A stretch of 64,000 bases of DNA from CAYYFX01 sp964471155. GTDB lineage: Bacteria; ARS69. Every line of letters starts with the position of its first letter. Position 1 is the stretch's first letter. The stretch lies in assembly GCA_964471155.1 (NCBI GenBank), contig CAYYFX010000004.1, positions 26,041 through 90,040 of the forward strand, in the 5' to 3' direction. The position numbers and the translations under genes are program-made. Shown piece by piece: positions 51,545-60,099 of the stretch. Under the pieces are notes generated by a model. It did no database searches. It was given only the letters and a program-made list of their open reading frames with translations, and had not been told where the DNA came from.

Positions 51545-52116
51545 GCCTGGCTCCCCTTCGTCTCCGTGACGTTCCGCACCCGCGCCTGGATGTCGGCGAT
51601 GGACCCCTCGCCGGCCACCGGCCGGAGCGCGCCCCGTTCCCGGTAGTACGCCACCAGGGGCGAGGTCTGCTCCTCGTACACCCGCAGCCGGTTCCGCACG
51701 GTGGCCGCGCCGTCGTCGGCCCGATCCTCCGCGCGCGCCCGCGCCGCGATGCGGTCCACGAGCACCTGCTCGGAGACCTCCAGCTCGATCACGCCCCCGA
51801 GCTCCAGCCCCATCCCGTGCAGGAGCTCGGTCAAGGCCTCCGCCTGGCGCAGGTTCCGCGGATACCCGTCCAGGATGGCGCCCCGGGCCGCCGGCCCCTC
51901 GAGCGCCTCCCGGACCAGGCCCAGGAGGAGGGGATCCGGAACCAGCTCGCCCTTCTCCATGTAGCCGCGGGCCTTCGCCCCCAGCTCGGTTCCCTCCGCG
52001 ACCGCCTTGCGGAGCAGTTCCCCCGTGGACACGTGCGGGATCCGCAGGTGCTCCGCGAGGAGCTTCGCCTGGGTGCCCTTCCCGGCCCCCGGCGGTCCGA
52101 GGAAGATCCAGATCAC
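51541..52116 (-). CDS. adk: Adenylate kinase, short form
   Basis: 191 residues. P-loop GPPGAGKGTQAK at 7-18, GYPRNLRQAEAL near 85, and a short LID (RARAEDRADDGAATVRNRL), so it lacks the about 27-residue LID insertion and any zinc cysteines. It interconverts ATP+AMP and 2 ADP. GTG start one base after the secY stop. Confidence 0.95.
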   Translation of the reverse strand: MIWIFLGPPGAGKGTQAKLLAEHLRIPHVSTGELLRKAVAEGTELGAKARGYMEKGELVPDPLLLGLVREALEGPAARGAILDGYPRNLRQAEALTELLHGMGLELGGVIELEVSEQVLVDRIAARARAEDRADDGAATVRNRLRVYEEQTSPLVAYYRERGALRPVAGEGSIADIQARVRNVTETKGSQA

Positions 52117-52117
52117 G

Positions 52118-53431
52118 CTACCTCCGGCCGCGCAGGCGCCCCTTCTTCAGGAAGCCGTCGTAGTGCCGCATGAGCAGATGGCTCTCGATCTGCTGCAGCG
52201 TGTCGAGCGCCACGCCCACCACGATGAGCAGGCCCGTGCCGCCGAAGAAGAACGGCACCGCCAGCTCGTTGATCAGGACGAACGGGAGGATCGCGATCAG
52301 CGCCAGGAAGATGGCCCCCGGCAGCGTGATGTGGGTCAGGATGCGGTCGATGTACTCCGCCGTCCGCTTCCCCGGGCGGATGCCCGGGATGAACCCGCCG
52401 TGCTTCTTCATGTTGTCCGCGAGGTCCGTCGGGTTGAACATGATCGCCGTGTAGAAGTAGGCGAAGAAGATGATGATCCCGCCGTACAGCAGGCTGTGCA
52501 GCAGCGTCCCGAAGCGGAGGTTCGCCGCGAGCCCCTGGATCACCTCGCTGTTGGGGAAGTACAGCGCCAGCGTGCTCGGGAACATGATGAAGGACTGCGC
52601 GAAGATGATGGGGATCACGCCCGCGGTGTTCACGCGGAGCGGGATGTGCGTGTTCTGCCCGCCGTAGACCTTGCGGCCCACGACGCGCCGCGCGTACTGC
52701 ACCGGGATGCGGCGCTGCCCCTGCGTCACCAGGATCACCGACGCCGTCACCGCCACCATGGCCGCCAGCACGATGAGCAGCGTGAACACGTTCATGCCGC
52801 CGGAGGACACGGCCCGGAACGTGTTCAGGGCGTCCGCCGGGTACTCCGCCACGATCCCGATGAAGATGATCAGCGAGATCCCGTTCCCGATGCCGCGCTC
52901 CGTGATCTGCTCGCCGAGCCACATCGTGAACACCGTGCCCGCGATGAGCGTGATCACCGTGGTGACCTCGAACATCAGGCCCGGCTGCGGGACCACCGGC
53001 ATCCCCGACGGCGCCACCAGCCCCTCCAGGAACTTGGCCACGCCCAGCCCCTGGATGAAGCCGAGCAGCACCGTGCCGTAGCGCGTGTACTGGTTGATCT
53101 TCCGCCGCCCCGGCTCGCCCTCCTTCTGCAGCTTCTCGAAGTAGGGGACCACGGCGGTGAGCATCTGGAAGATGATGGATGCGGAGATGTACGGCATGAT
53201 GCCGAGGGCGAAGATGGTGGCCTTCTCCAGGTTGCCGCCCACGAACATGTCGTACAGCCCGAACAGCGAGTCCCGCTGCGCGGCGAAGAACCCGCCGAGC
53301 GCCTGGCCGTCGATCCCCGCGGTGGGCACGTGTCCGCCCAGCCGGTAGATGCAGAGCATCCCCAGCGTGAACAGGATCCGCCGCTTGAGCTCCGGGATCC
53401 GGAAGATGGCGGCGATCTTCTCGAAGAACAT
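52118..53431 (-). CDS. secY: Protein translocase subunit SecY
   Basis: 437 residues, ten transmembrane helices. The plug region GGFFAAQRDSLFGLYDMFVGG, GIGNGISLIIFIGI and PVQYARRVVG are characteristic. SecY is the channel of the Sec translocon. ATG lies directly next to the rplO stop. Confidence 0.97.
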   Translation of the reverse strand: MFFEKIAAIFRIPELKRRILFTLGMLCIYRLGGHVPTAGIDGQALGGFFAAQRDSLFGLYDMFVGGNLEKATIFALGIMPYISASIIFQMLTAVVPYFEKLQKEGEPGRRKINQYTRYGTVLLGFIQGLGVAKFLEGLVAPSGMPVVPQPGLMFEVTTVITLIAGTVFTMWLGEQITERGIGNGISLIIFIGIVAEYPADALNTFRAVSSGGMNVFTLLIVLAAMVAVTASVILVTQGQRRIPVQYARRVVGRKVYGGQNTHIPLRVNTAGVIPIIFAQSFIMFPSTLALYFPNSEVIQGLAANLRFGTLLHSLLYGGIIIFFAYFYTAIMFNPTDLADNMKKHGGFIPGIRPGKRTAEYIDRILTHITLPGAIFLALIAILPFVLINELAVPFFFGGTGLLIVVGVALDTLQQIESHLLMRHYDGFLKKGRLRGRR

Positions 53432-53917
53432 CTACTTCCCGTCCTCGCCCCTCGGGGCATCCGGGCCGTCCCACGCCAGGATCTCCACGCTGCCGCCGGC
53501 GGCCTCGATCTTCTTCCGGGCCGTCTCGCTGACCGCGTGCACGCGGACCTTGAACGCCGCGCCGACCTCGCCCTCGCCCAGGACCTTCACCCGGGGCAGG
53601 CGGCCGGACACGACGCCCTTCTCCTTCAGGTAGCCGGCGTCGATGACCGCCGACGCGTCGAAGCGCCCGAAGTCCGCCAGGTTCACGACCTGGTAGGCCA
53701 CGCGGTTCGGGCTCTTGAAGCCGCGCTTCGGGATGCGCCGGTACAGCGGCATCTGCCCGCCCTCGAACCACGGGGCGGAGCCGCCGCCGGCCCGCGAGCT
53801 GTGGCCCTTCATGCCGCGGGTGGCGGTCTTGCCGTGCCCGGAGCCGATGCCGCGGCCCACGCGCTTCCGCTTGCGACGGGCCCCCTCGGCCGGCTTCAGG
53901 TTGTTGAGCGTGAACAT
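53432..53917 (-). CDS. rplO: 50S ribosomal protein L15
   Basis: 161 residues. The Gly/Arg-rich start (KRKRVGRGIGSGHGKTATRGMKG) and PLYRRIPKRGFKSPNRVAYQVVNL are typical. Late assembly protein of the large subunit. Confidence 0.96.
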   Translation of the reverse strand: MFTLNNLKPAEGARRKRKRVGRGIGSGHGKTATRGMKGHSSRAGGGSAPWFEGGQMPLYRRIPKRGFKSPNRVAYQVVNLADFGRFDASAVIDAGYLKEKGVVSGRLPRVKVLGEGEVGAAFKVRVHAVSETARKKIEAAGGSVEILAWDGPDAPRGEDGK

Positions 53918-53948
53918 CGTTTCTCCCCCGACCGTCCCGCGGACGGAA

Positions 53949-54137
53949 TCAGCCCTCGATCTCTTCCACGCGCACGAGATGCCGCACCGCGTCGATCATG
54001 CCGCGGGTGGACGGCGAGTCCTGCACTTCCACCGGGCGGTTCAACCGCCGGATCCCCAGCGACCGCAGCGTGTCCCGCTGGTACTGCTGGCGGCGGATCG
54101 TGCTGCGCACCTGGGTGACCCTCAGACGCTTGCTCAT
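53949..54137 (-). CDS. rpmD: 50S ribosomal protein L30
   Basis: 62 residues: MSKRLRVTQVRSTIRRQQYQRDTLRSLGIRRLN, a complete short bacterial L30. The ATG overlaps the rpsE stop (ATGA). An upstream in-frame extension exists only as shadow of rpsE. Confidence 0.95.
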   Translation of the reverse strand: MSKRLRVTQVRSTIRRQQYQRDTLRSLGIRRLNRPVEVQDSPSTRGMIDAVRHLVRVEEIEG

Positions 54138-54775
54138 GCGCCGGCCTCTTCCTCGTCGCGGCCCATGAGGTACGACACCGCGATCCCGCGCCGCCGCGCC
54201 ACGTCCTGGACCGTCTGCAGTCCCTTCAGCGCCCGGATGGTGGCCTTCACCACGTTGTGCGAGTTGCTCGTGCCCAGGCACTTCGTGAGCACGTCCTTGT
54301 AGCCCGCGCACTCCAGGATGGGCCGCACCGCGCCGCCGGCGATCACCCCGGTGCCCGGGCTGGCCGGCATGAGCAGCACCCGCCCCGCGCCCGCGCGCCC
54401 CAGGACCCGGTGCGGGACCGTGTCGTGGATCATGGCCACGCGGAACATGTTCTTCTTCGCGTTCTCGGTGGCCTTGCGCACGGCCTCCGAGACCTCGTTC
54501 GCCTTGCCCAGCCCGGCGCCCACGCGACCCTTCTCGTCGCCGATGGCCACCAGGGCGTTGAAGCTGAACCGCCGCCCGCCCTTCACGACCTTGGCGACGC
54601 GGTTGATCTGGATCAGCTTCTCGGTGAACTCCTTCTTCTCCTCCTGGCGATCCCGGCGCTGCCCGCGGCCGCCGCCCTTGCCGCCGCGCCCGCCGCGCTG
54701 GCCCCGGCCGCCGCGTCCGCCGCGATCGTCACGCTCCGAGGTGCCGCCCTGCACTCCGACGTCGGTGGCGCTCAA
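54134..54775 (-). CDS. rpsE: 30S ribosomal protein S5 with RGG-rich N-terminal extension
   Basis: 213 residues. The double-stranded RNA-binding and S5 domains (EKLIQINRVAKVVKGGRRFSFNALVAIGDEKGRVG... TKCLGTSNSHNVVKATIRAL) are complete. The first about 45 residues are a Gly/Arg-rich RGG-type stretch not found in E. coli S5 (166 residues). Start is TTG, overlapping the rplR stop (TTGA), with GGGAGG about nine bases upstream. Confidence 0.95.
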   Translation of the reverse strand: MSATDVGVQGGTSERDDRGGRGGRGQRGGRGGKGGGRGQRRDRQEEKKEFTEKLIQINRVAKVVKGGRRFSFNALVAIGDEKGRVGAGLGKANEVSEAVRKATENAKKNMFRVAMIHDTVPHRVLGRAGAGRVLLMPASPGTGVIAGGAVRPILECAGYKDVLTKCLGTSNSHNVVKATIRALKGLQTVQDVARRRGIAVSYLMGRDEEEAGA

Positions 54776-55146
54776 AAGTCCAGGCCTCCCTTCCGGGCCG
54801 CATCCGCGACCGCCTTCACGCGGCCGTGGTACAGCCGGCCGCCGCGATCGAACGCGACCTTCGTGATTCCGAGCTCCTTGGCGAGGCGGGCGACCTCGGT
54901 CCCCACCGCGACGGAGCGGCGCATCTTCGCGGAGCCCTCGCCGGGCGCCGCCGCCAGCCCCTTGGACGTGCTGGACACCTGCACCAGCGTGCGCCCGCTG
55001 ACGTCGTCCACGACGACCGCGCGCACGTGCGTGAGGCTCCGCTGCACCGTGAGCCGCGGGCGCTCCGCCGTGCCGCGGAGCTTCGTGCGCACGCGACGGT
55101 GCCGCTTCGCGAGCCCCTCCTGCTTCCTCTGCGACTTGTCCTTCAT
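54772..55146 (-). CDS. rplR: 50S ribosomal protein L18
   Basis: 124 residues. RHRRVRTKLRGTAERPRLTVQRSLTHVRAVVVDD and AFDRGGRLYHGRVKAVADAARKGGLDF are typical of L18, the 5S rRNA-binding protein. Confidence 0.97.
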   Translation of the reverse strand: MKDKSQRKQEGLAKRHRRVRTKLRGTAERPRLTVQRSLTHVRAVVVDDVSGRTLVQVSSTSKGLAAAPGEGSAKMRRSVAVGTEVARLAKELGITKVAFDRGGRLYHGRVKAVADAARKGGLDF

Positions 55147-55165
55147 GGCGAAAGCTCCCGTCCGC

Positions 55166-55699
55166 TTAGCCGGCCGCGGTCTTCCCGGCCTTGCGCCGGA
55201 TGACCTCGCCCACGTACTTGATGCCCTTGCCCTTGTAGGGCTCCGGGGGCCGCAGGCCGCGGATGTCCGCGGCCACCTGCCCCACGGCCTGCTTGTCGCA
55301 CCCCTTCACCACGATCCGCGTCTGGTCCGGGACCTCGAAGGAGATCCCGTCCGGCGGGTCGATCAGGTGCGGGTGCGAGTGCCCGATGTTGAGCTGCAGC
55401 TTCTTGCCCTTCAGCTCCGCCCGGTACCCGACGCCCACGATGTCCAGGCTCTTGGAGTAGCCCTTGGACACCCCCACGACGGTGGAGTTCACCAGCGTGC
55501 GGGCCAGGCCGTGCGCCGGATCGTGCTCCACCGAGTCGATGGCGAGCTTCACGGTGGATCCGTCCACGTTCACCGTCACGCCCTCCGGCAGCGTGACCGC
55601 GAGCTCGCCCAGCGGGCCTTTCGCCCGGAACACGCGCTGGTCCACGCCGACGGTGACGCCGGACGGCACGGGGACGGGCAGTTTTCCGATTCGCGACAT
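55166..55699 (-). CDS. rplF: 50S ribosomal protein L6
   Basis: 177 residues: SRIGKLPVPVPSGVTV at the start and IRGLRPPEPYKGKGIKYVGEVIRRKAGKTAAG at the end, the sarcin-ricin-loop-proximal L6 signature. ATG lies 14 bases after rpsH. Confidence 0.97.
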   Translation of the reverse strand: MSRIGKLPVPVPSGVTVGVDQRVFRAKGPLGELAVTLPEGVTVNVDGSTVKLAIDSVEHDPAHGLARTLVNSTVVGVSKGYSKSLDIVGVGYRAELKGKKLQLNIGHSHPHLIDPPDGISFEVPDQTRIVVKGCDKQAVGQVAADIRGLRPPEPYKGKGIKYVGEVIRRKAGKTAAG

Positions 55700-55713
55700 G
55701 GAAGCCTCCCGTC

Positions 55714-56112
55714 CTACCAGACCGAGCAGAGGATCTCGCCGCCCACCCCGACCGCCTTCGCCTCGCGGCCCGACAGGACCCCGCGCGAGGTGGAGAGGAT
55801 GGACACGCCCATCCCGCCGAAGACGCGCGGGATGCCGTCCGCGCCGCAGTAGCGGCGCAGCCCCGGCTTCGAGACCCGCTCGATCCCGTTGATCACCGGC
55901 TCCTCGTCCGGCGTGTACTTGAGATAGATCCGGATCGTGCCCTGCGGGCCGTCCTCCACGAACTTGTAGTTCGCGATGAACCGCTCCTTGAGCAGGATGC
56001 GCGCGATCTCCAGCTTCAGCTTGGACGCCGGCACGTCGACCCGCTTGTGGCGGCCCTGGGCGGCGTTCCGGATCCGAGTCAGCATGTCCGCGATCGGATC
56101 GGTCATCGACAT
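55714..56112 (-). CDS. rpsH: 30S ribosomal protein S8
   Basis: 132 residues: MTDPIADMLTRIRNA, and the C-terminal GVSILSTSRGVLSGREAKAVGVGGEILCSVW. In E. coli S8 is the spc-operon autoregulator. ATG 56112 has AAGGAG nine bases upstream; a second ATG two codons later is possible. Confidence 0.97.
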   Translation of the reverse strand: MSMTDPIADMLTRIRNAAQGRHKRVDVPASKLKLEIARILLKERFIANYKFVEDGPQGTIRIYLKYTPDEEPVINGIERVSKPGLRRYCGADGIPRVFGGMGVSILSTSRGVLSGREAKAVGVGGEILCSVW

Positions 56113-56215
56113 TCTCGACAGCTCCTTCCGGCCGAAGGTCTCGCGCCGCCCGGGTTCCCGGGACGGGCGACTCGACGGCTCGAATTCCCCGGACGACCGG
56201 CCGGTCGCCCGGCGG

Positions 56216-56401
56216 CTACCAGCTCGCCTTCACGATTCCCGGAACCTGCCCCATGAGCGCGAGCTCGCGGAAGCAGATCCGGCACATGGCGAAATCCCGC
56301 ATGTACGCCCGCGGCCGGCCGCAACGCCGGCACCGGTGGTACTTGCGGACCTTGAACTTCGGCGTCCGCCTCGACTTCTGGATCAGCGACTTCTTCGCCA
56401 A
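56216..56401 (-). CDS. rpsN: 30S ribosomal protein S14, type Z (zinc-binding)
   Basis: 61 residues with zinc cysteines CRRC and CRIC. The short S14 form of many Gram-positive and thermophilic bacteria. It starts with TTG, supported by GAGGAAG six bases upstream. Confidence 0.96.
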   Translation of the reverse strand: MAKKSLIQKSRRTPKFKVRKYHRCRRCGRPRAYMRDFAMCRICFRELALMGQVPGIVKASW

Positions 56402-56485
56402 GGACTTCCTCTCGGTTTCTCCGGAGCCGCCTCCCGCGGCCTCCGGTTCCTGCGAACCCCGCTCCCGGGGCCGCCGCCCTCCCGC

Positions 56486-57031
56486 CTAGTTCCGGCGGAA
56501 CGGGAACTCCAGCAGCCTCAGCAGCTCGAGACCCTCCTCGTCCGTGCGCGCGCTCGTGACCAGCGTGATGTTCATCCCGCGGATCTTCGCGACCTTGTCG
56601 ATGTCGATCTCCGGGAACACGATCTGCTCCCGGATCCCGATGGTGTAGTTCCCGCGGCCGTCGAAGCAGTTCGGCGGCATCCCGCGGAAGTCGCGGATCT
56701 GCGGCAGCGTCGTGTTGATCAGCCGGTCGTAGAACTCCCACATCCGCGAGCGCCGCAGCGTGACCGTCACGCCCACCGGCATGCCCTCGCGCAGCTTGAA
56801 GTTCGCGATGGACTTCCGGGCGCGGCGGATGGACGGGTGCTGCCCCGTGATGTTCCGCAGCGTCTGCACCGCGTCGTCGAGGAGGTTCGGGCTCGCCTGC
56901 GCCTCGCCCACCCCGATGTTCAGCGTGATCTTCTCCAGCTTCGGCGCCTGCATGACGTTCGCGTAGGCGAACCGCTTCACCAGCGCCGGCCGGACCTCCT
57001 TGTCGTACCGTTCCTTGAGTCTCGCGTTCAT
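56486..57031 (-). CDS. rplE: 50S ribosomal protein L5
   Basis: 181 residues: KLEKITLNIGVGEA near residue 31, GQHPSIRRARKSIANFKLREGMPVG near 75, and EGLELLRLLEFPFRRN at the end. L5 binds 5S rRNA and contacts S13. One base follows the rplX stop. Confidence 0.97.
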   Translation of the reverse strand: MNARLKERYDKEVRPALVKRFAYANVMQAPKLEKITLNIGVGEAQASPNLLDDAVQTLRNITGQHPSIRRARKSIANFKLREGMPVGVTVTLRRSRMWEFYDRLINTTLPQIRDFRGMPPNCFDGRGNYTIGIREQIVFPEIDIDKVAKIRGMNITLVTSARTDEEGLELLRLLEFPFRRN

Positions 57032-57032
57032 C

Positions 57033-57353
57033 TCAAGCCTCGTTGTCCGGGAGCGCTTCGCCGCTCCTGCGGGCCACGCGCTGCCGCTTGCCGTCCTGCA
57101 GCACGTGGTGCCCCACGCGCGCGGGCTTCCCGTCGGAAGGGTCCACGATCATCACGTTCGAGACGTGGATCGGCGCCTCCCGCTCCATGATCCCGCCCTG
57201 CTGGCCGGGCCGGGCGCGGGTGTGGCGCTTCACGAAGTTCACGCCCTCGACGAGGACTCGCTGCTTGTCGGGGAAGACCGCCAGCACCTTCCCCTTCTTG
57301 CCCTTGTCGTCGCCGGAGACGACCACCACCTGGTCGAAGCGTCGGATCTTCAT
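57033..57353 (-). CDS. rplX: 50S ribosomal protein L24
   Basis: 106 residues with an N-terminal KOW motif (VVVVSGDDKGKKGKVLAVFPDK) and GGIMEREAPIHVSNVMIVDP. Early 50S assembly initiator at the tunnel exit. Confidence 0.97.
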   Translation of the reverse strand: MKIRRFDQVVVVSGDDKGKKGKVLAVFPDKQRVLVEGVNFVKRHTRARPGQQGGIMEREAPIHVSNVMIVDPSDGKPARVGHHVLQDGKRQRVARRSGEALPDNEA

Positions 57354-57362
57354 CGGGTTCTC

Positions 57363-57731
57363 CTAGACCACTTCCGGGGCGAGGGAGACGATCTTCATGA
57401 ACTGCCGCTCGCGCAGTTCGCGCGCGACCGGCCCGAAGATGCGCGTCCCGCGCGGCTCCTTCTGGTCGTTCACCAGCACGGCGGCGTTCTCGTCGAACCG
57501 GATGTACGAGCCGTCCGGCCGCCGGATCTCCTTCTTGGTCCGCACGACCACGGCCTTCACCACGTCCCCCTTCTTCACGCCGCTGCCGGGGATGGCGTCC
57601 TTCACGGCGAGCACGACCATGTCCCCGATCGACGCGTAGCGCCGCCGCGTGCCGCCGAGCACGCGGATGACCAGGCCGCTCTTCGCGCCGGAGTTGTCGG
57701 CGACCTCAACCACGGTTTCCTGCATCACCAT
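57363..57731 (-). CDS. rplN: 50S ribosomal protein L14
   Basis: 122 residues: ETVVEVADNSGAKSGLVIRVLGG at the start and TRIFGPVARELRERQFMKIVSLAPEVV at the end. ATG 57731 is preferred to a second ATG two codons later because GGAAGGGG is eight bases upstream and the length is then the family's 122. Confidence 0.97.
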   Translation of the reverse strand: MVMQETVVEVADNSGAKSGLVIRVLGGTRRRYASIGDMVVLAVKDAIPGSGVKKGDVVKAVVVRTKKEIRRPDGSYIRFDENAAVLVNDQKEPRGTRIFGPVARELRERQFMKIVSLAPEVV

Positions 57732-57750
57732 GACGCCAGCCCCTTCCGGC

Positions 57751-58011
57751 TCAGCCCGCCTTGCGGACCGTCTCCACGAACCGCCAGCGCTTCCGCTTGG
57801 ACAGCGGGCGGGTCTCCACGATGCGCACGACATCCCCCACGGAGCACTCGTTCCTCTCGTCGTGGGCCATGAACTTCCTCGTGCGGTTCACGATCTTGCC
57901 GTACCGCGGATGGGGCACGCGCGTGCGCACCGCCACGACGATGGTCTTGTCGGCGCCCGACGTGACGACCTCGCCCACCCGCGTCTTCCGCATGCCTCTG
58001 GGATTGTCCAT
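57751..58011 (-). CDS. rpsQ: 30S ribosomal protein S17
   Basis: 86 residues, OB-fold: KTRVGEVVTSGADKTIVVAV and YGKIVNRTRKFMAHDERNECSVGDVV. Primary 16S-binding protein. It lies between rpmC and rplN as usual. Confidence 0.97.
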   Translation of the reverse strand: MDNPRGMRKTRVGEVVTSGADKTIVVAVRTRVPHPRYGKIVNRTRKFMAHDERNECSVGDVVRIVETRPLSKRKRWRFVETVRKAG

Positions 58012-58029
58012 GCCTCGGTCCCTTCCCGG

Positions 58030-58242
58030 TTACGCGGCGTCCGCGGCCTGCGCCCCGGACTCCTTCTCGCGGATCAGCGTCTTCACGCGCGCGATATCCT
58101 TGCGCACCTTCCGGATCCGGAGCGGATCGTCCAGGGGCTGCGTCTGCAGCCGGAACCGGAGATTGAACTGGTCCTCCAGGAGCTGCTCGAGCCGCACCTT
58201 CAGCTCGTCCAGCGTCATGGCCCGCAACTGTTCGATCTTCAT
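58030..58242 (-). CDS. rpmC: 50S ribosomal protein L29
   Basis: 70 residues, two-helix hairpin: EQLRAMTLDELKVRLEQLLEDQFNLRFRLQT. Located at the tunnel exit. The stop precedes rpsQ by 18 bases. Confidence 0.96.
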   Translation of the reverse strand: MKIEQLRAMTLDELKVRLEQLLEDQFNLRFRLQTQPLDDPLRIRKVRKDIARVKTLIREKESGAQAADAA

Positions 58243-58245
58243 GCC

Positions 58246-58668
58246 CTAGCGCTCCATGATCTCGCCGCGCCGGATGAAGCGCGTGCGAATGGGAAGCTTG
58301 TGACGCGCCAGGTCCAGCGCGTCGCGCGCGAGCTCCGGGGTCACGCCCTCGAGCTCGAAGAGGATCCGACCCGGCCGGACCACCGCCACCCAGTACTCGG
58401 GCGCGCCCTTCCCCTTCCCCATTCGGGTCTCCTGCGGCTTCTTCGTGATGGGCTTGTCCGGGAACATCCGGATCCAGATCTTCCCGCCGCGCTTCACGTG
58501 GCGGGTGAGCGCCACGCGCGCGGCCTCGATCTGCCGGCTGGTGATGCGGCCCGGCTCCAGCGCCTGCAGGCCGTACTCCCCGAACGCGACCGTGGAGCCG
58601 CGGTACGCGGCGCCGCGGATGCGGCCCTTCATCATCTTCCGGTGCTTGCTGCGCTTCGGCATCAACAT
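58246..58668 (-). CDS. rplP: 50S ribosomal protein L16
   Basis: 140 residues: MLMPKRSKHRKMMKGRIRG, and RGGKIWIRMFPDKPITKKPQETRMGKGKGAPEYWVAVVRPGRILFELEGV. ATG 58668 gives the standard MLxPKR start; the gene begins two bases past the rpsC stop. Confidence 0.97.
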   Translation of the reverse strand: MLMPKRSKHRKMMKGRIRGAAYRGSTVAFGEYGLQALEPGRITSRQIEAARVALTRHVKRGGKIWIRMFPDKPITKKPQETRMGKGKGAPEYWVAVVRPGRILFELEGVTPELARDALDLARHKLPIRTRFIRRGEIMER

Positions 58669-58670
58669 GG

Positions 58671-59369
58671 TCAGGCCGCTCCCCCGCCGGTGGGCCGGCT
58701 TCCGGGCATGGCCGCCATGGCGTGGTCCTTCTCCGTGCCGGGCCGGCCGAGGACCTCGCCCTTGAACACCCACACCTTCACGCCGATGGCGCCGTAGGTG
58801 GTCCGGCACGTGACCCGCGCGAAGTCGATGTCCGCGCGCAGCGTGTGCAGGGGCACGCGGCCCTCGCGGTAGCTCTCGCGCCGCGCCATCTCGGCGCCGC
58901 CGAGGCGGCCGGAGCACTCCACGCGGATGCCGAGGGCGCCGCGGCGCATGGCCGACGTGAGCGCCTTCTTCATCGCCCGCCGGAAGCCCACGCGCTGCGC
59001 GAGCTGCCGGGAGATGTGCTCGCCGACCAGGCGCGCATCCACCTCGGGCTTGTCCACCTCGCGGATCTCGATGTAGACGTCCCGCCCGGTGACCTGGGCC
59101 AGCTCGTCCCGGATCTGGTCCACCTGCTGCCCCTTGCGGCCGATCACGATGCCGGGGCGGGCGGTGTGGATCTCGATGGTGACCTTCTTGGCCTTCCGCT
59201 CGATGACCACCTTCGAGACGCCGGCCTGCGACAGGCGGCGCTCGATGTAGCGGCGGATCATGAGGTCCTCCTCCAGCAGGTTCGCGTAGTCGTGCCCCGC
59301 GAACCAGCGGGAGTCCCAGGTCTTCACGATCCCGAGCCTGAGCCCGACGGGATGGGTCTTCTGTCCCAT
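58671..59369 (-). CDS. rpsC: 30S ribosomal protein S3
   Basis: 232 residues. MGQKTHPVGLRLGI at the N-terminus, a KH domain with GIVIGRKGQQVDQIRDEL near residue 75, and a C-terminal S3 domain ending in the AMPGSRPTGGGAA tail. Part of the mRNA entry tunnel and helicase site. Confidence 0.97.
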   Translation of the reverse strand: MGQKTHPVGLRLGIVKTWDSRWFAGHDYANLLEEDLMIRRYIERRLSQAGVSKVVIERKAKKVTIEIHTARPGIVIGRKGQQVDQIRDELAQVTGRDVYIEIREVDKPEVDARLVGEHISRQLAQRVGFRRAMKKALTSAMRRGALGIRVECSGRLGGAEMARRESYREGRVPLHTLRADIDFARVTCRTTYGAIGVKVWVFKGEVLGRPGTEKDHAMAAMPGSRPTGGGAA

Positions 59370-59386
59370 GCTTCCTCCTCGGCCGG

Positions 59387-59776
59387 TCAGGCCGTCGCCG
59401 GGCGCGGCGCCTTGCGCTTGCTGCCCAGGACGATCGTGAGGTGACTGGTGCGCTTCCGGATGCGGTTCGCGCGGCCCTGCGGGCGCGGGCGGAACCGCTT
59501 CATCACCGGGCCGCCGTCCACGAACGCGGTCTTCACGTACAGCTCGTCGACGCTGACGCGCGGCGCGGCCGCCGCCTCCGCCTCGTCGCCCGTGAACAGC
59601 GCGTTCGCGACCGCCGACCGCAGCAGCTTCTCCACCATGGGCGACGCCTTCTTGCGCGTGCCCTGCAGGATCACGAGCGCGTCCTCCACGCTCCTCCCGC
59701 GGATGAGATCCACCACCAGCCGCGCCTTGCGCGGGCTGATGCGGACGAACCTGGCCTTCGCCGTGGCCTGAACCAT
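59387..59776 (-). CDS. rplV: 50S ribosomal protein L22
   Basis: 129 residues: ARFVRISPRKARLVVDLIRG and the tunnel-lining beta-hairpin region GGPVMKRFRPRPQGRANRIRKRTSHLTIVL. The loop lines the peptide exit tunnel and is the usual site of macrolide-resistance changes; nothing abnormal seen. Confidence 0.97.
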   Translation of the reverse strand: MVQATAKARFVRISPRKARLVVDLIRGRSVEDALVILQGTRKKASPMVEKLLRSAVANALFTGDEAEAAAAPRVSVDELYVKTAFVDGGPVMKRFRPRPQGRANRIRKRTSHLTIVLGSKRKAPRPATA

Positions 59777-59792
59777 CTCGACTCCTCCGCGC

Positions 59793-60098
59793 CTACGGCT
59801 TCTTCGGCGGCGCCTTCGGAGCCGCCGCGGCCTTGTCGGCCTTGCCCGAGTGACCGCGGAACGTGCGCGTGGGGGCGAACTCGCCGAGCTTGTGCCCCAC
59901 CATGTTCTCGGTCACGTAGATCGGAATGAACTTGTTGCCGTTGTGCACGGCGAGCGTGTGCCCCACGAACTCCGGGGTCACGGTGGAGCGGCGCGCCCAC
60001 GTCTTGATGACGCGCTTGTCCCCCGAGCGGTTCATCCCCTCGATGCGCCTCAGGAGGCTGTCCACCACGTACGGGCCCTTCTTGAGGGAGCGGGACAT
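59793..60098 (-). CDS. rpsS: 30S ribosomal protein S19
   Basis: 101 residues: MSRSLKKGPYVVDSLL, RRSTVTPEFVGHTLAVHNGNKFIPIYVTENMVGHKLGEFAPTRTF. A Lys/Ala/Pro tail of about 12 residues follows the conserved part. One base after the rplB stop. Confidence 0.97.
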   Translation of the reverse strand: MSRSLKKGPYVVDSLLRRIEGMNRSGDKRVIKTWARRSTVTPEFVGHTLAVHNGNKFIPIYVTENMVGHKLGEFAPTRTFRGHSGKADKAAAAPKAPPKKP

Positions 60099-60099
60099 C

